This document shows positions 1 to 7,922 of a stretch of 51,440 nt of DNA, piece after piece. Below the pieces are notes generated by a model that saw only the letters and a program-made list of their open reading frames with translations, had not been told where the DNA came from and did not search any database. Source of the DNA: Hyphomonadaceae bacterium BRH_c29 (GTDB taxonomy: Bacteria; Pseudomonadota; Alphaproteobacteria; Caulobacterales; Hyphomonadaceae). Each line of letters opens with the position of its first letter. The first letter of the stretch is position 1. The position numbers and the translations under genes are program-made. The DNA lies in NCBI GenBank assembly GCA_000961695.1, contig LADW01000086.1, positions 1 through 51,440 of the forward strand, in the 5' to 3' direction.

Positions 1-136
1 CGGCCACCGCCGCAATAGAGAGCCGATGGCCAGAAGACTCCAACACCAGGGCCTCTGCAGTGCCCAGGATGGCCGCCCTCCGAGCCGCATTTTCACTGTC
101 GGTGCGGGGGCGCAGAAAGTCTTCCCTGATTCCCAT
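1..136 (-). CDS. TetR-family transcriptional regulator (N-terminal part, cut by window edge)
   Basis: Reading the minus strand from an ATG at 134-136 gives 45 residues starting MGIREDFLRP and running open off the window edge. The stretch RRAAILGTAEALV...HRLSIAAVA matches the first helix and start of the helix-turn-helix of TetR/AcrR repressors, which dimerise and release an operator on ligand binding. The gene lies downstream of the monooxygenase gene on the same strand, separated by a terminator and an AT-rich stretch with an inverted repeat, so it probably has its own promoter and may control the monooxygenase. The ribosome-binding site is weak (AGGA very near the ATG). Only the DNA-binding domain can be judged; the ligand domain is outside the window. 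Confidence 0.72.
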   Translation of the reverse strand, partial: MGIREDFLRPRTDSENAARRAAILGTAEALVLESSGHRLSIAAVA

Positions 137-177
137 AATCCTACTTTTAGATTGAATTCTATAAATTGAACAGCATC

Positions 178-200
178 AAATAACTTATGGTCAGTTATTT
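178..200. promoter_or_regulatory. Perfect 8-bp inverted repeat upstream of the TetR gene (candidate operator)
   Basis: AAATAACT (178-185) and AGTTATTT (193-200) are exact reverse complements separated by 7 bases, 42-64 bases upstream of the TetR start in an AT-rich intergenic stretch. TetR-family repressors usually autoregulate through such a palindrome. That this TetR binds here is inference. Confidence 0.5.
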
Positions 201-261
201 TCAATAGATCAGGACGTCAATCTGTGCGGATTACCGCTCACAGGAACAGATTCTATTGATG

Positions 262-298
262 AAAATGAAAACCCCTCCCGCCAGAGGCGAGAGGGGTT
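262..298 (-). terminator. Rho-independent terminator of the monooxygenase gene
   Basis: On the minus strand an AACCCCTC/GAGGGGTT stem (270-277 with 291-298) continues after one mismatch into a CGCC/GGCG stem (279-282 with 286-289) with a 3-base loop. It is followed by a T-rich tract (TTTCATTTTC). It sits just after the stop codon of the monooxygenase gene at 321. Confidence 0.85.
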
Positions 299-320
299 GC
301 CGTTCAAGGTTTCAGCCCAA

Positions 321-1859
321 TCAGGCGTCTGCAGGCACTTTGGCCGTCGCCGATTGTCCGGAATACTCGAACTCGGACGATTCCAGATCAATGTTCGGGA
401 TCTCGTCTTTCTCGTTCCAGTAGTCCTGCGTGTGCTGCCAGATATATTTGGAGCCCCGCTTCGGCATGAGGTCCATGGAACGCATAAGATAGCCGGGGTT
501 GAAATCTGCGGGATCAATCCAGGGCAGGATTTCCATGTCCTTGTCTTCCTCGCGCAGCTTGACGCGAACCTGCGACACGCCCTTCTCGTCCATATGCTTG
601 AGCAGGCGGGTGATAAAGTCACCCATCAGGTCGACCCGCAGCGTCCAGGAGGCGCGGAAATAACCGAACACCCATGCCATGTTCGGCACGCCGGTGAACA
701 TCATGCCGCGATAGGTGACCGTCTTGGAGAAGTCGACCGGCTCACCATCCACTGTGAACGGAATATCGCCGAGGACGGACAGGTTGAAGCCCGTCGCGGT
801 GATGATGACGTCAGCTTCGAGTTCCTTGCCGCTCTTGGTCAGGACGCCCTTTTCGGTGAAGCGCTCGATCTCGTCTGTCACGACAGAGGCCTTGCCCGAG
901 GCGATGCCCTGGAACAGGTCACCATCCGGCACGAACGCGATGCGCTGACGCCATGGGCGGTAGCGCGGGGTGAAATGTTCTTCGACCGGGTAGTCCTCAC
1001 CGAGGAAAGCCTTCACGCCGTCCAGCAGTTCCTGCGTGACCGTCTCTGTCTCTTCCAGGCAACGCCGTGTGAAGTCATGCTGATCGAACAGGACTTTCTG
1101 GCGCGCGACCCGGTGGATCGTGTCCCAGTCGATGCCGATACGGGCCATTTCGGTGACCATCTCGTTTTCATTCCGTCCGGGAATGAAATAGGTCGGCGAG
1201 CGCTGCAGCACGGTGACGTGTTCCGCTTCGCCTGCAATCGCCGGAACAACGGTCGCAGCCGTTGCGCCAGAGCCGATGCAGACAATCTTCTTGCCCTTCA
1301 TATCGGCATCTTGCGGCCAGATCTGTGGATGGATGATCTGCCCCTTGAACTTGTCCATGTCAGGCCAGTCGGGCGTGTAAGGATGGGTGTAGTTATAGTA
1401 GCCTTGGCACATCCAGAGGAAGTTGCACGTAAAGACGGCCTCATCATCCGTCGCCAGGATGCGGACACGGACCGTCCACAGGCTGTCCTTCGACGACCAT
1501 TCCGCTGAGACGATCTGGTGGCCGTAGCGGATCTTGTCGCCGATATTGTTCTCTTCGATCACCTCTTCCATGTAGGCGAGGATCTCGTCGGCGGTGGCGA
1601 TGGGCACGCCGGTCCACGGCTTGAAGCGGTATCCGAACGTGTAGAGGTCGGAGTCTGAGCGCACGCCCGGATATTTGTGCCAGCGCCATGTGCCGCCGAA
1701 GCTTTCCAGCTTCTCCAGCACGGCATAGCTCTTTTCCGGGCATTGCGTATTCATGTGATAGGCCGCGCCGATGCCGGAAATCCCGGCCCCTGCGATCAGC
1801 ACATCGAAATGTTGAACCTTGGCCCCTGCAGGCCGCGTTTTCGTTTCCGTCCCTGTCAT
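321..1859 (-). CDS. Flavin-containing Baeyer-Villiger monooxygenase
   Basis: A 512-residue NADPH- and FAD-dependent monooxygenase expected to insert oxygen next to a ketone carbonyl or oxidise heteroatoms in a soluble reaction. Visible motifs are the FAD-binding GAGISGIG near the N-terminus, FGGTWRWHKYPGVRSD, the second Rossmann motif GSGATAA, the ATGF motif near the C-terminal third, and the type I Baeyer-Villiger fingerprint FxGxxxHxxxWP (FKGQIIHPQIWP). It resembles EthA-type enzymes. The ATG at 1859 is chosen because GGAGAG lies 2 bases before it; an upstream ATG at 1919 would add 20 residues of poor quality. It is followed by a terminator and then a TetR gene. The substrate cannot be told from sequence. 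Confidence 0.9.
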   Translation of the reverse strand: MTGTETKTRPAGAKVQHFDVLIAGAGISGIGAAYHMNTQCPEKSYAVLEKLESFGGTWRWHKYPGVRSDSDLYTFGYRFKPWTGVPIATADEILAYMEEVIEENNIGDKIRYGHQIVSAEWSSKDSLWTVRVRILATDDEAVFTCNFLWMCQGYYNYTHPYTPDWPDMDKFKGQIIHPQIWPQDADMKGKKIVCIGSGATAATVVPAIAGEAEHVTVLQRSPTYFIPGRNENEMVTEMARIGIDWDTIHRVARQKVLFDQHDFTRRCLEETETVTQELLDGVKAFLGEDYPVEEHFTPRYRPWRQRIAFVPDGDLFQGIASGKASVVTDEIERFTEKGVLTKSGKELEADVIITATGFNLSVLGDIPFTVDGEPVDFSKTVTYRGMMFTGVPNMAWVFGYFRASWTLRVDLMGDFITRLLKHMDEKGVSQVRVKLREEDKDMEILPWIDPADFNPGYLMRSMDLMPKRGSKYIWQHTQDYWNEKDEIPNIDLESSEFEYSGQSATAKVPADA

Positions 1860-2016
1860 GGCTCTCCGTCCATCTGTGGCGCCATCGGACAGCCCGTAGG
1901 CGCATTCTGCAGTTTCCATTGAAAACAGAAATTCCCCAAAAGCACTACGGGCCAGCCCTTATGACGTCGGGTCAGCCGGGCAGAAATCTGCGCGCACCAC
2001 CGCAATGGCTGCGCCA

Positions 2017-2036
2017 GTGGGGGCATATGCCTTCAC
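2017..2036. promoter_or_regulatory. Interrupted palindrome upstream of the penicillin-binding protein gene
   Basis: GTG-N2-GGCATATGCC-N2-CAC reads the same on both strands at 16 of 20 positions and lies about 60 bases before the PBP start, in the 236-base gap between the divergent monooxygenase and PBP genes. It could be an operator for either gene. Nothing else was recognised in this gap. Confidence 0.3.
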
Positions 2037-2095
2037 ACTGCCGTAATCCTCTCGCATTTACGCTGCCGAAACGATGATTCGATTGGCAGGCAAAT

Positions 2096-4099
2096 ATGGC
2101 TCTGAAGGGTGAGAAAGCCCCGGCCCAGCGCGTGATCAGGGTTCCCGGTGGCGGTTTCATTTCCGGCCATCCCCGGCTTGTGCGCTACACGCTGATTGTC
2201 GTCCTTCTCATCCTGCTCGGCGCCGGTGGCTGGGGCTTCTGGAAATGGCGCTCGCTCTATTCCGGCATGCCCAAATTGCCCGAAGTGGCGGACCTGTGGA
2301 CCGTCAAGCGCGAGCCGGCCATGGAGTTCATCGACCGCAAGGGCGCCACGCTGGACGTGCGCGGGCCGCGCTATGGCCGGGCCACATCGGTCGATCAGCT
2401 GCCCGAGCACGTGCCGCAGGCCTTCATCGCCGCGGAAGACAAGCGTTTCTATGAACATGACGGGGCCGACGACGCTGCCATCGCGCGCGCGGCCTGGTCG
2501 AACCTGCGCGCCGGGGAGACGGTGAGCGGTGCCTCCACCATCACTCAGCAGCTGATCAAGAACCTCGTGCTCGACAGCCGCCAGACGGTGAAGCGCAAGG
2601 CCCAGGAAGTGAAACTGGCACGCGAGCTGGAAAAGCAGCTCAGCAAGAAAGAAATTCTCACGCTATACCTGAACCGGGTCTATTTCGGCGCAGGCCTCTA
2701 CGGCATCGACGCGGCGGCGCGATACTATTTCGGCAAGGAGCCGGGCAAGCTGACAGTGGCCGAAGCCGCACTGCTGGCCGCCCTGCCCAAGGCGCCGTCC
2801 AAGCTGAACCTGCGCGAAAATCTCGCTGGCGCGAAAGAGCGTCAGGACTATGTGCTGAGCCAGATGGTCGAGATGAGCTTTATTACCCAGGCCGAGGCCG
2901 ACAAGGCGAAGGCGCAGGAGATCGTGATCATCGATCCGCCCACCTACGACCCGCAGCTCGGCTATGCCCTCGACGCGGCGTCTGAGCGCGTAAAGGCCAT
3001 GCTGCCCCGCATTCCGGGCGACCTGGTCGTCACCGTCTCACTCGACATGGACTTGCAAGAAAAGATCCAGAAGCAACTGGCCGACCGCATGGCCAAAGAT
3101 GGCACCAGCGCAGGGGCAAGCCAGATCTCTGCCCTGCTGATCGAGAAGACCGGCCGCGTGGCCGTGCTGGTCGGCGGGACGGACTATACGACATCCGAAT
3201 TCAACCGTGTCACCCAGTCGGTGCGCCAACCGGGCTCCAGCTTCAAACCGTTCGTCTACGCCACTGCGCTGGAAGACGGCTATTCGCCCTATGACGTGTT
3301 CGACGACGCCCCCATTGCCATCGATAAATGGAAACCGGAAAACTATACCGGCAACTTCCTCGGCCCGATGACCATGAGCGAGGCGCTGGCCCGGTCGATC
3401 AATACGGTCGCCGTGGAACTGACCCAGCTGAGCGGCCCGGCCCGCGTGGCCGACACGGCGCGGCGCTTCGGCATCACCTCAAAAATGGAGCCGTATCCTT
3501 CCATCGCGCTGGGCAGTCAGGAAGTCTCGCTGTGGGAGCTGACGCGCGCGTTCGGCACGTTCCAGTCCGGCGGCCTGCGCCTCGACCCGTGGCTGATCGA
3601 GCGGATCGAGGATTCCCGGGGTAACGTCCTTTACCAACGGCCGGAATATGACCGGGACCGGGTGTACTCGGAGGAGCTCGCCCGCGAGATGAACGGCATG
3701 CTCTACCGGGTCGTGAATTCCGACATCGGCACCGGCGGCCGCGCCCGGATCCCCAACTGGGCCGTGGCTGGCAAGACCGGCACCAGCCAGGACTGGCGCG
3801 ACGCCTGGTTCGTCGGGTTTTCGTCCGCCTATGTCGGCGGCGTCTGGGTCGGCAATGATGATGAAAAGCCGATGAAGAAAGTCACCGGTGGCGGCCTGCC
3901 AGCAGATCTCTGGTCGGACATGATGGTGATCGCCCATAACGGCAAAACGCCCGCCCGCCTGATTGGCGCGGATGCCAGCGTCGTGGTCAGCGAAGCCGCC
4001 GAAGCCCGCATCGCCTTCTATCGCGGCCTCAGCCAGGCCTTCTCCACCGCCGCCGGCCAGCCCCTCGCCAGCCGCAGCGGATACCGGGTGGAACCTTAA
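2096..4099 (+). CDS. Class A penicillin-binding protein (PBP1A family; transglycosylase/transpeptidase)
   Basis: Bifunctional peptidoglycan synthase of 667 residues, anchored in the inner membrane by one segment (about 29-50) with its domains in the periplasm. The GT51 transglycosylase domain (about 75-250) carries EDKRFYEHDG with catalytic Glu114 and the TITQQLIKN motif (148-156). The transpeptidase domain (about 340-630) has SxxK with Ser381 (GSSFKPF), SxN at 434-436 and KTGT at 560-563, so all catalytic residues are present. It is shorter than typical PBP1A (about 800 residues), lacking the large inserted region. It is followed by two rRNA-modification genes on the same strand. The exact paralogue (MrcA, PbpC-like) cannot be fixed from sequence alone. 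Confidence 0.9.
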   Translation: MALKGEKAPAQRVIRVPGGGFISGHPRLVRYTLIVVLLILLGAGGWGFWKWRSLYSGMPKLPEVADLWTVKREPAMEFIDRKGATLDVRGPRYGRATSVDQLPEHVPQAFIAAEDKRFYEHDGADDAAIARAAWSNLRAGETVSGASTITQQLIKNLVLDSRQTVKRKAQEVKLARELEKQLSKKEILTLYLNRVYFGAGLYGIDAAARYYFGKEPGKLTVAEAALLAALPKAPSKLNLRENLAGAKERQDYVLSQMVEMSFITQAEADKAKAQEIVIIDPPTYDPQLGYALDAASERVKAMLPRIPGDLVVTVSLDMDLQEKIQKQLADRMAKDGTSAGASQISALLIEKTGRVAVLVGGTDYTTSEFNRVTQSVRQPGSSFKPFVYATALEDGYSPYDVFDDAPIAIDKWKPENYTGNFLGPMTMSEALARSINTVAVELTQLSGPARVADTARRFGITSKMEPYPSIALGSQEVSLWELTRAFGTFQSGGLRLDPWLIERIEDSRGNVLYQRPEYDRDRVYSEELAREMNGMLYRVVNSDIGTGGRARIPNWAVAGKTGTSQDWRDAWFVGFSSAYVGGVWVGNDDEKPMKKVTGGGLPADLWSDMMVIAHNGKTPARLIGADASVVVSEAAEARIAFYRGLSQAFSTAAGQPLASRSGYRVEP

Positions 4100-4148
4100 C
4101 GGCATCCTCCCGATTGCACGTTTTCATTCCCGCGCGTAGAGAGCGCCC

Positions 4149-5186
4149 ATGTTTGATACCGCTGTTTTCGATACGCTTTCCATGGCCCTTGAAGAGGCCG
4201 ACCTGTTGCCTGAAACGGGCGGCATTCTCTGTCTGCGCGCGGAGGCCGTGCCCTTTCTGATGAGCCTGCCGAAAGACCGGCTGACCTGTCAGAACAGTTT
4301 CAAGCCGGACCTTGTTGCCCTGAAGGCGGCTGGCTTTACCGTGCTGCCGCCAGAGACAGAGACCTTTCCGGCGTCTGCGCTGACCCTGATCCTGCCACCG
4401 CGCCAGCGTGACGAGACGCGCGCCCTGTTCGCCCGGGCGATGCGCGATGCACCCGTCGGCGGTGTCGTGATGGCTGGCCTGCCTAATACGCTGGGTGCCA
4501 AGACGGGTGAGAAGATCCTCGGCGAACTGGCAGGAGAAACGCACAGCCTGTCAAAGCACAAGTGCCGCGCCTTCTGGGCCGTGAAGACAGAAGACTGGAA
4601 CGCTCCGCTGGCGGAACAGTGGATCGCGTTCGACACGCCCCAGGAAGTCGCCGACGGGGCCTTGTGGAGCCGACCTGGCCTGTTCAGCTGGGACCGTGTC
4701 GACGCAGGCAGCGAATTGCTGGCCGACAGCATCCCGGAGTGGATCCGCGGACGCGGCGCAGACTTTGGCGCGGGCCAGGGTTTCCTCAGCCGCGAAGTGC
4801 TGACCAATTGCAAGCATGTCGAGAGCATGGACCTCTATGAGGCCGAGTATCGCGCCCTCGCCTGCCAGCAGAAAAACCTCGAAGGCCTCGAAAACTGGAC
4901 GGCGCACTGGGCCGACGTGACGAAGGATGCACCGAAGGCGGAGTATGACTTCATCATCATGAACCCGCCCTTCCATACCGGCCGCGCCGATTCCACGACG
5001 CTGGGACAGGACTTCATCCGCGCCGCTTCCGCCGCGCTGAAGACAAGTGGCACGCTCTGGCTCGTCGCCAACCGGCACCTGCCTTATGAGGCTGTGCTGA
5101 GCGAATGCTTCAAGAGCCACGAGATGCTGGAAGACGAAGGCGGCTACAAGATCATGCGCGCCGAGAAGCCCAAGCGGAAAAGATGA
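4149..5186 (+). CDS. rsmC: RsmC-like 16S rRNA (guanine-N2) methyltransferase
   Basis: A 345-residue SAM-dependent methyltransferase, the same size as E. coli RsmC, which methylates G1207 of 16S rRNA in the 30S subunit. The C-terminal half holds the Rossmann methyltransferase: motif I DFGAGQGFLS (205-214) and the N2-guanine signature NPPFH (272-276). The N-terminal half is the degenerate duplicated domain typical of RsmC/RlmG. GAGAG sits 5 bases before the ATG. A 10-base gap to the RsuA-like pseudouridine synthase suggests a small ribosome-maturation operon. RlmG or another related MTase is possible; the family is secure, the exact target less so. Confidence 0.8.
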   Translation: MFDTAVFDTLSMALEEADLLPETGGILCLRAEAVPFLMSLPKDRLTCQNSFKPDLVALKAAGFTVLPPETETFPASALTLILPPRQRDETRALFARAMRDAPVGGVVMAGLPNTLGAKTGEKILGELAGETHSLSKHKCRAFWAVKTEDWNAPLAEQWIAFDTPQEVADGALWSRPGLFSWDRVDAGSELLADSIPEWIRGRGADFGAGQGFLSREVLTNCKHVESMDLYEAEYRALACQQKNLEGLENWTAHWADVTKDAPKAEYDFIIMNPPFHTGRADSTTLGQDFIRAASAALKTSGTLWLVANRHLPYEAVLSECFKSHEMLEDEGGYKIMRAEKPKRKR

Positions 5187-5196
5187 CGCCGAAACG

Positions 5197-5868
5197 ATGA
5201 AGGAAGACCGCCAGCTCGCGAAATACCTGGCCCATCTCGGCTATGGCAGCCGGAAAGAGATGGAGATCGCCATCCGCAGGGGCCGCGTCACGGGCTTTGG
5301 CGACGACCTCCGCTTCGACGGCGAAAAGCTGGACCCTGCGCCCGGCATGGTGATCCTGCTGAACAAGCCTGCGGGCTTCACCTGCTCGCGTGCCGATCAG
5401 GGCAGGCTTATCTATGAACTCCTGCCGCCCCGCTTTCTGAAGCGTGATCCGGCCCTGTCGACCGTCGGGCGGTTGGACGCGGAGACGACCGGGCTTCTTC
5501 TGCTGACGGATGATGGCAAGCTGTTGCACCGCCTGATCTCGCCCAAGTCGAACACGCCGAAGACCTATGACGCCACACTCGCCCGCCCCCTCGAAGGGCA
5601 TGAGGCGGATATCTTCGCCAGCGGCACGCTGATGCTGCGCGGCGAGGACAAACCGCTTCTGCCTGCTCAGCTAGACGTGACCGGCGAACGCACCGCCCGC
5701 CTGACGATCACCGAAGGACGCTATCATCAGATCCGCCGCATGTTCGCCGCCGCGGGCAACCATGTCGAAGCCCTCCACCGCGCCACCTTCGGCCCGCTCA
5801 CGCTGGGCGACCTGCCCGAGGGCGAGTGGCGGTTGCTGACGTCGGACGAAGTCGCGACGCTGCCTTAG
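5197..5868 (+). CDS. RsuA/RluB/RluE/RluF-family pseudouridine synthase
   Basis: A 223-residue enzyme isomerising a uridine of rRNA to pseudouridine. It has an S4-like RNA-binding segment at the N-terminus (about 6-45, KYLAHLGYGSRKEME) and the catalytic motif GRLDAETTGLLLLT with Asp94. The family KTY motif (122-124) and the GRYHQIRRM segment in the C-terminal part are also present. Size and S4 domain fit RsuA (16S position 516) better than RluE. It follows the methyltransferase gene by 10 bases. Its stop codon overlaps the stop of the convergent dioxygenase by 4 bases (shared TTAG). The exact target base is inferred, so no symbol is given. Confidence 0.88.
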   Translation: MKEDRQLAKYLAHLGYGSRKEMEIAIRRGRVTGFGDDLRFDGEKLDPAPGMVILLNKPAGFTCSRADQGRLIYELLPPRFLKRDPALSTVGRLDAETTGLLLLTDDGKLLHRLISPKSNTPKTYDATLARPLEGHEADIFASGTLMLRGEDKPLLPAQLDVTGERTARLTITEGRYHQIRRMFAAAGNHVEALHRATFGPLTLGDLPEGEWRLLTSDEVATLP

Positions 5869-6719
5869 GCCGCCGCGTCGAAATAGGGCTTGTCGCCTGC
5901 GATGGTGACGCGTTCCATGATGCGCACGTCCGGGAAATAGTCGCTGGCGGCATAGTGCTGGCAGGCGCGGTTGTCCCAGAAGGCGAGTGAGCCCGGCGCC
6001 CAGCGGAATCGGCACTGGTATTCCGGAATGGCCGCGCGGGAGTAGATATATTTCAGCAGCTCGTCGCTCTCCTTGCGGTCCATACCCTTGATATGGTCCG
6101 TGAACGCCGTGTTGACGTAGAGGCCGCGCTGGCCCGTCTCCGGGTGCGTGCGGATGACCGGGTGTTCCTGCGGCGGGAATTTGGCGTGCAGCTCGGTCAC
6201 ATCCTTGTTGAGACGCTTGGCGAAGACGCGGGCGATGTCGTGCACCGCCGTCATCTGGCAGAGGCGTTCTTTCAGGTCTGCGTCGAGATCCTCATAGGCC
6301 ATCACCATATTGGAGAAGAGCGTGTCGCCGCCGACGGGTGGCAGCTCGATGGCACGCAGGATGGAGCCGAGTGAGGGCTCTTCCCGCCAGGTGACATCCG
6401 AGTGCCAGGAATTCTCGACGCCGCGCGAGTTCGGCCCGTGGGCAATACGAAGCACTTCGCGGTCCGGCTGCTCTTTCGGGGTCGCGGGGTGGATTTCCAG
6501 CTCCCCGAACTTGCGCGCAAAGGCGAGATGCTGGGCGCGCGTGATGTCCTGATCGCGGAAGAAGACGACCTTGTAGCGCAGCAGCGCCGCGCGCACTTCC
6601 GAGACCAGCGTGTCGGTCGGCTTCGTCAGGTCTGCGCCGATCAGCTCCGCCCCAATGGCGGGCGACATCTGCCGGGCCTCGAACTGTGTGAACGCGGTCT
6701 CGTTGTCTGAATAAGCCAT
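5865..6719 (-). CDS. TauD/TfdA-family 2-oxoglutarate-dependent dioxygenase
   Basis: A 284-residue non-haem iron dioxygenase. Members hydroxylate taurine, alkyl sulfates, 2,4-D or other small acids using 2-oxoglutarate and O2. The iron triad is visible: His106 and Asp108 in WHSDVTW and His255 in RACQHY; Arg266/Arg270 fit the 2-oxoglutarate carboxylate contact. The ATG at 6719 has a strong GGAGGG six bases upstream. No sulfonate transporter lies nearby, so the substrate is unknown. Upstream lie clustered inverted repeats that suggest local control. Its 3' end meets rsuA-like head to head. Confidence 0.9.
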   Translation of the reverse strand: MAYSDNETAFTQFEARQMSPAIGAELIGADLTKPTDTLVSEVRAALLRYKVVFFRDQDITRAQHLAFARKFGELEIHPATPKEQPDREVLRIAHGPNSRGVENSWHSDVTWREEPSLGSILRAIELPPVGGDTLFSNMVMAYEDLDADLKERLCQMTAVHDIARVFAKRLNKDVTELHAKFPPQEHPVIRTHPETGQRGLYVNTAFTDHIKGMDRKESDELLKYIYSRAAIPEYQCRFRWAPGSLAFWDNRACQHYAASDYFPDVRIMERVTIAGDKPYFDAAA

Positions 6720-6825
6720 ACCGTTCCCTCCAAATGATCATTTTTGGAAGCTTAGCAGCAAGCAGAGAACCATCAATAGAATACCGATCCGCCCTCCAGG
6801 CCGACTGACTCACGCTCATCTCGTC

Positions 6826-6868
6826 TCCACCCCAAGATGGTGGAAACGAAATTCAATCAAATTCCACC
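6826..6868. promoter_or_regulatory. Cluster of TCCACC/GGTGGA inverted repeats upstream of the TauD-type gene
   Basis: TCCACC (6826-6831) pairs with GGTGGA (6839-6844) across 7 bases; GGTGGAA (6839-6845) also pairs with TTCCACC (6862-6868) across 16 bases. Three copies of one half-site in 43 bases, 107-150 bases before the dioxygenase start, look like operator sites. The rest of the 222-base divergent gap (6720-6941) is AT-rich and shows nothing else recognisable apart from a 20-base motif at 6886-6905 shared with 165-184. Confidence 0.35.
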
Positions 6869-6941
6869 AGATACTTTAGCCATATATTGAACACCATCGA
6901 ATAATAGTTCCCCGCTCCGGAATGGACCTAAGGGGCCCAAT

Positions 6942-7922
6942 GTGTCTTACCATCGTCAACGCGTAGCCATACTGCATAGTAGCGACGCGCCGCGAAATGC
7001 CCGTATATATATGGTGTGCATTATCGAAGATGCCCTGAATAAACTCGGCATCGAAGTGGTACACCTTTACGGCACAGATACAGTCATTCCAGCTGACTTG
7101 CTGTTGGTTCATTATGACCGCTCTGTCGTTCCAGAAGATGTTGTCAAATTTTCCCGGAATTACCGTAAGAAGATCAATTCGGGCGCCATCGACATCCGCA
7201 AGCACCTCTACGCCGATGGCTTGCTGACGCGCAAGAGCGTCTATAGCGGGCCTGTCATCGTGAAATCCACGCTGAACTATGGCGGTCAACCGGAAAACAA
7301 TTCACGCTCCCTCGCGATACGCATTCGCACACGCATCGAACGCATGCTGGGCTTGAGCAGCACGGCGCTTATCCGGTCCAAGGATGAGTATCGCATCTAC
7401 GATAGTGTGCGCGATGTACCGAAACGCTACTTCTCCGATCATCATGTCGTACAGAAACTGATGCCAGAACGAGATGGCGACAAGAACGTGCTTCGGGAAT
7501 ACGTTTTCCTTGGCAATATTCACTATGAGAACATAGAGCGCTCAACGAGCCTGATCATCACCGAAGACGAACACATTTCCTGCAGACAATTCAATCCGCA
7601 CCCGCGCTTACTGGAGATGCGTCAGAAACTGAATCTCGACTATGGGAAGCTCGATTACACCATGATTGATGGCGAGCCCTTCATCTTCGATGCCAACAAG
7701 ACGCTCGGTCTGGGCGACGTCGTCGATAGAGAAGTTGCCGGCAATGAAGAGTATAAAAGTATGTTGCACGCTTTTGCGCTTGAGATCGCCCGCATCGTCA
7801 ACGCCCCTGACTTCCGGACTTACGATCTCAGTTCCTTGCAGGGCGTCGTGAGAGAAGAGATAGCGCCGCAGCCTCAACACCAGCTGTCCGACCCGCCAAT
7901 TGCCATAGCGCAAAATGGCTGA
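6942..7922 (+). CDS. Uncharacterised ATP-grasp-like protein
   Basis: A 326-residue soluble protein not recognised as a named family. VIVKSTLNYGG (106-115) resembles the ATP-grasp lysine/glycine-rich segment. KLDYTMIDGEPFIFDANKT (236-254) matches the end of ATP-grasp domains, with Asp250 and Asn252 as candidate Mg ligands. The first 60 residues (RVAILHSSD...LLLVHYD) look like a small alpha/beta N-terminal domain. The start is GTG at 6942, preceded by AAGGGG. Base composition looks lower in G+C than the flanks. The 3' end overlaps the convergent flippase gene by 95 bases. A role in surface-polysaccharide ligation is a guess from context only. Confidence 0.72.
   Translation: MSYHRQRVAILHSSDAPRNARIYMVCIIEDALNKLGIEVVHLYGTDTVIPADLLLVHYDRSVVPEDVVKFSRNYRKKINSGAIDIRKHLYADGLLTRKSVYSGPVIVKSTLNYGGQPENNSRSLAIRIRTRIERMLGLSSTALIRSKDEYRIYDSVRDVPKRYFSDHHVVQKLMPERDGDKNVLREYVFLGNIHYENIERSTSLIITEDEHISCRQFNPHPRLLEMRQKLNLDYGKLDYTMIDGEPFIFDANKTLGLGDVVDREVAGNEEYKSMLHAFALEIARIVNAPDFRTYDLSSLQGVVREEIAPQPQHQLSDPPIAIAQNG

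Noticed and set aside
297..1508. Plus-strand open frame (403 codons) opposite the monooxygenase
   Set aside because: Antisense to a gene with full Baeyer-Villiger motifs; low-complexity protein composition.
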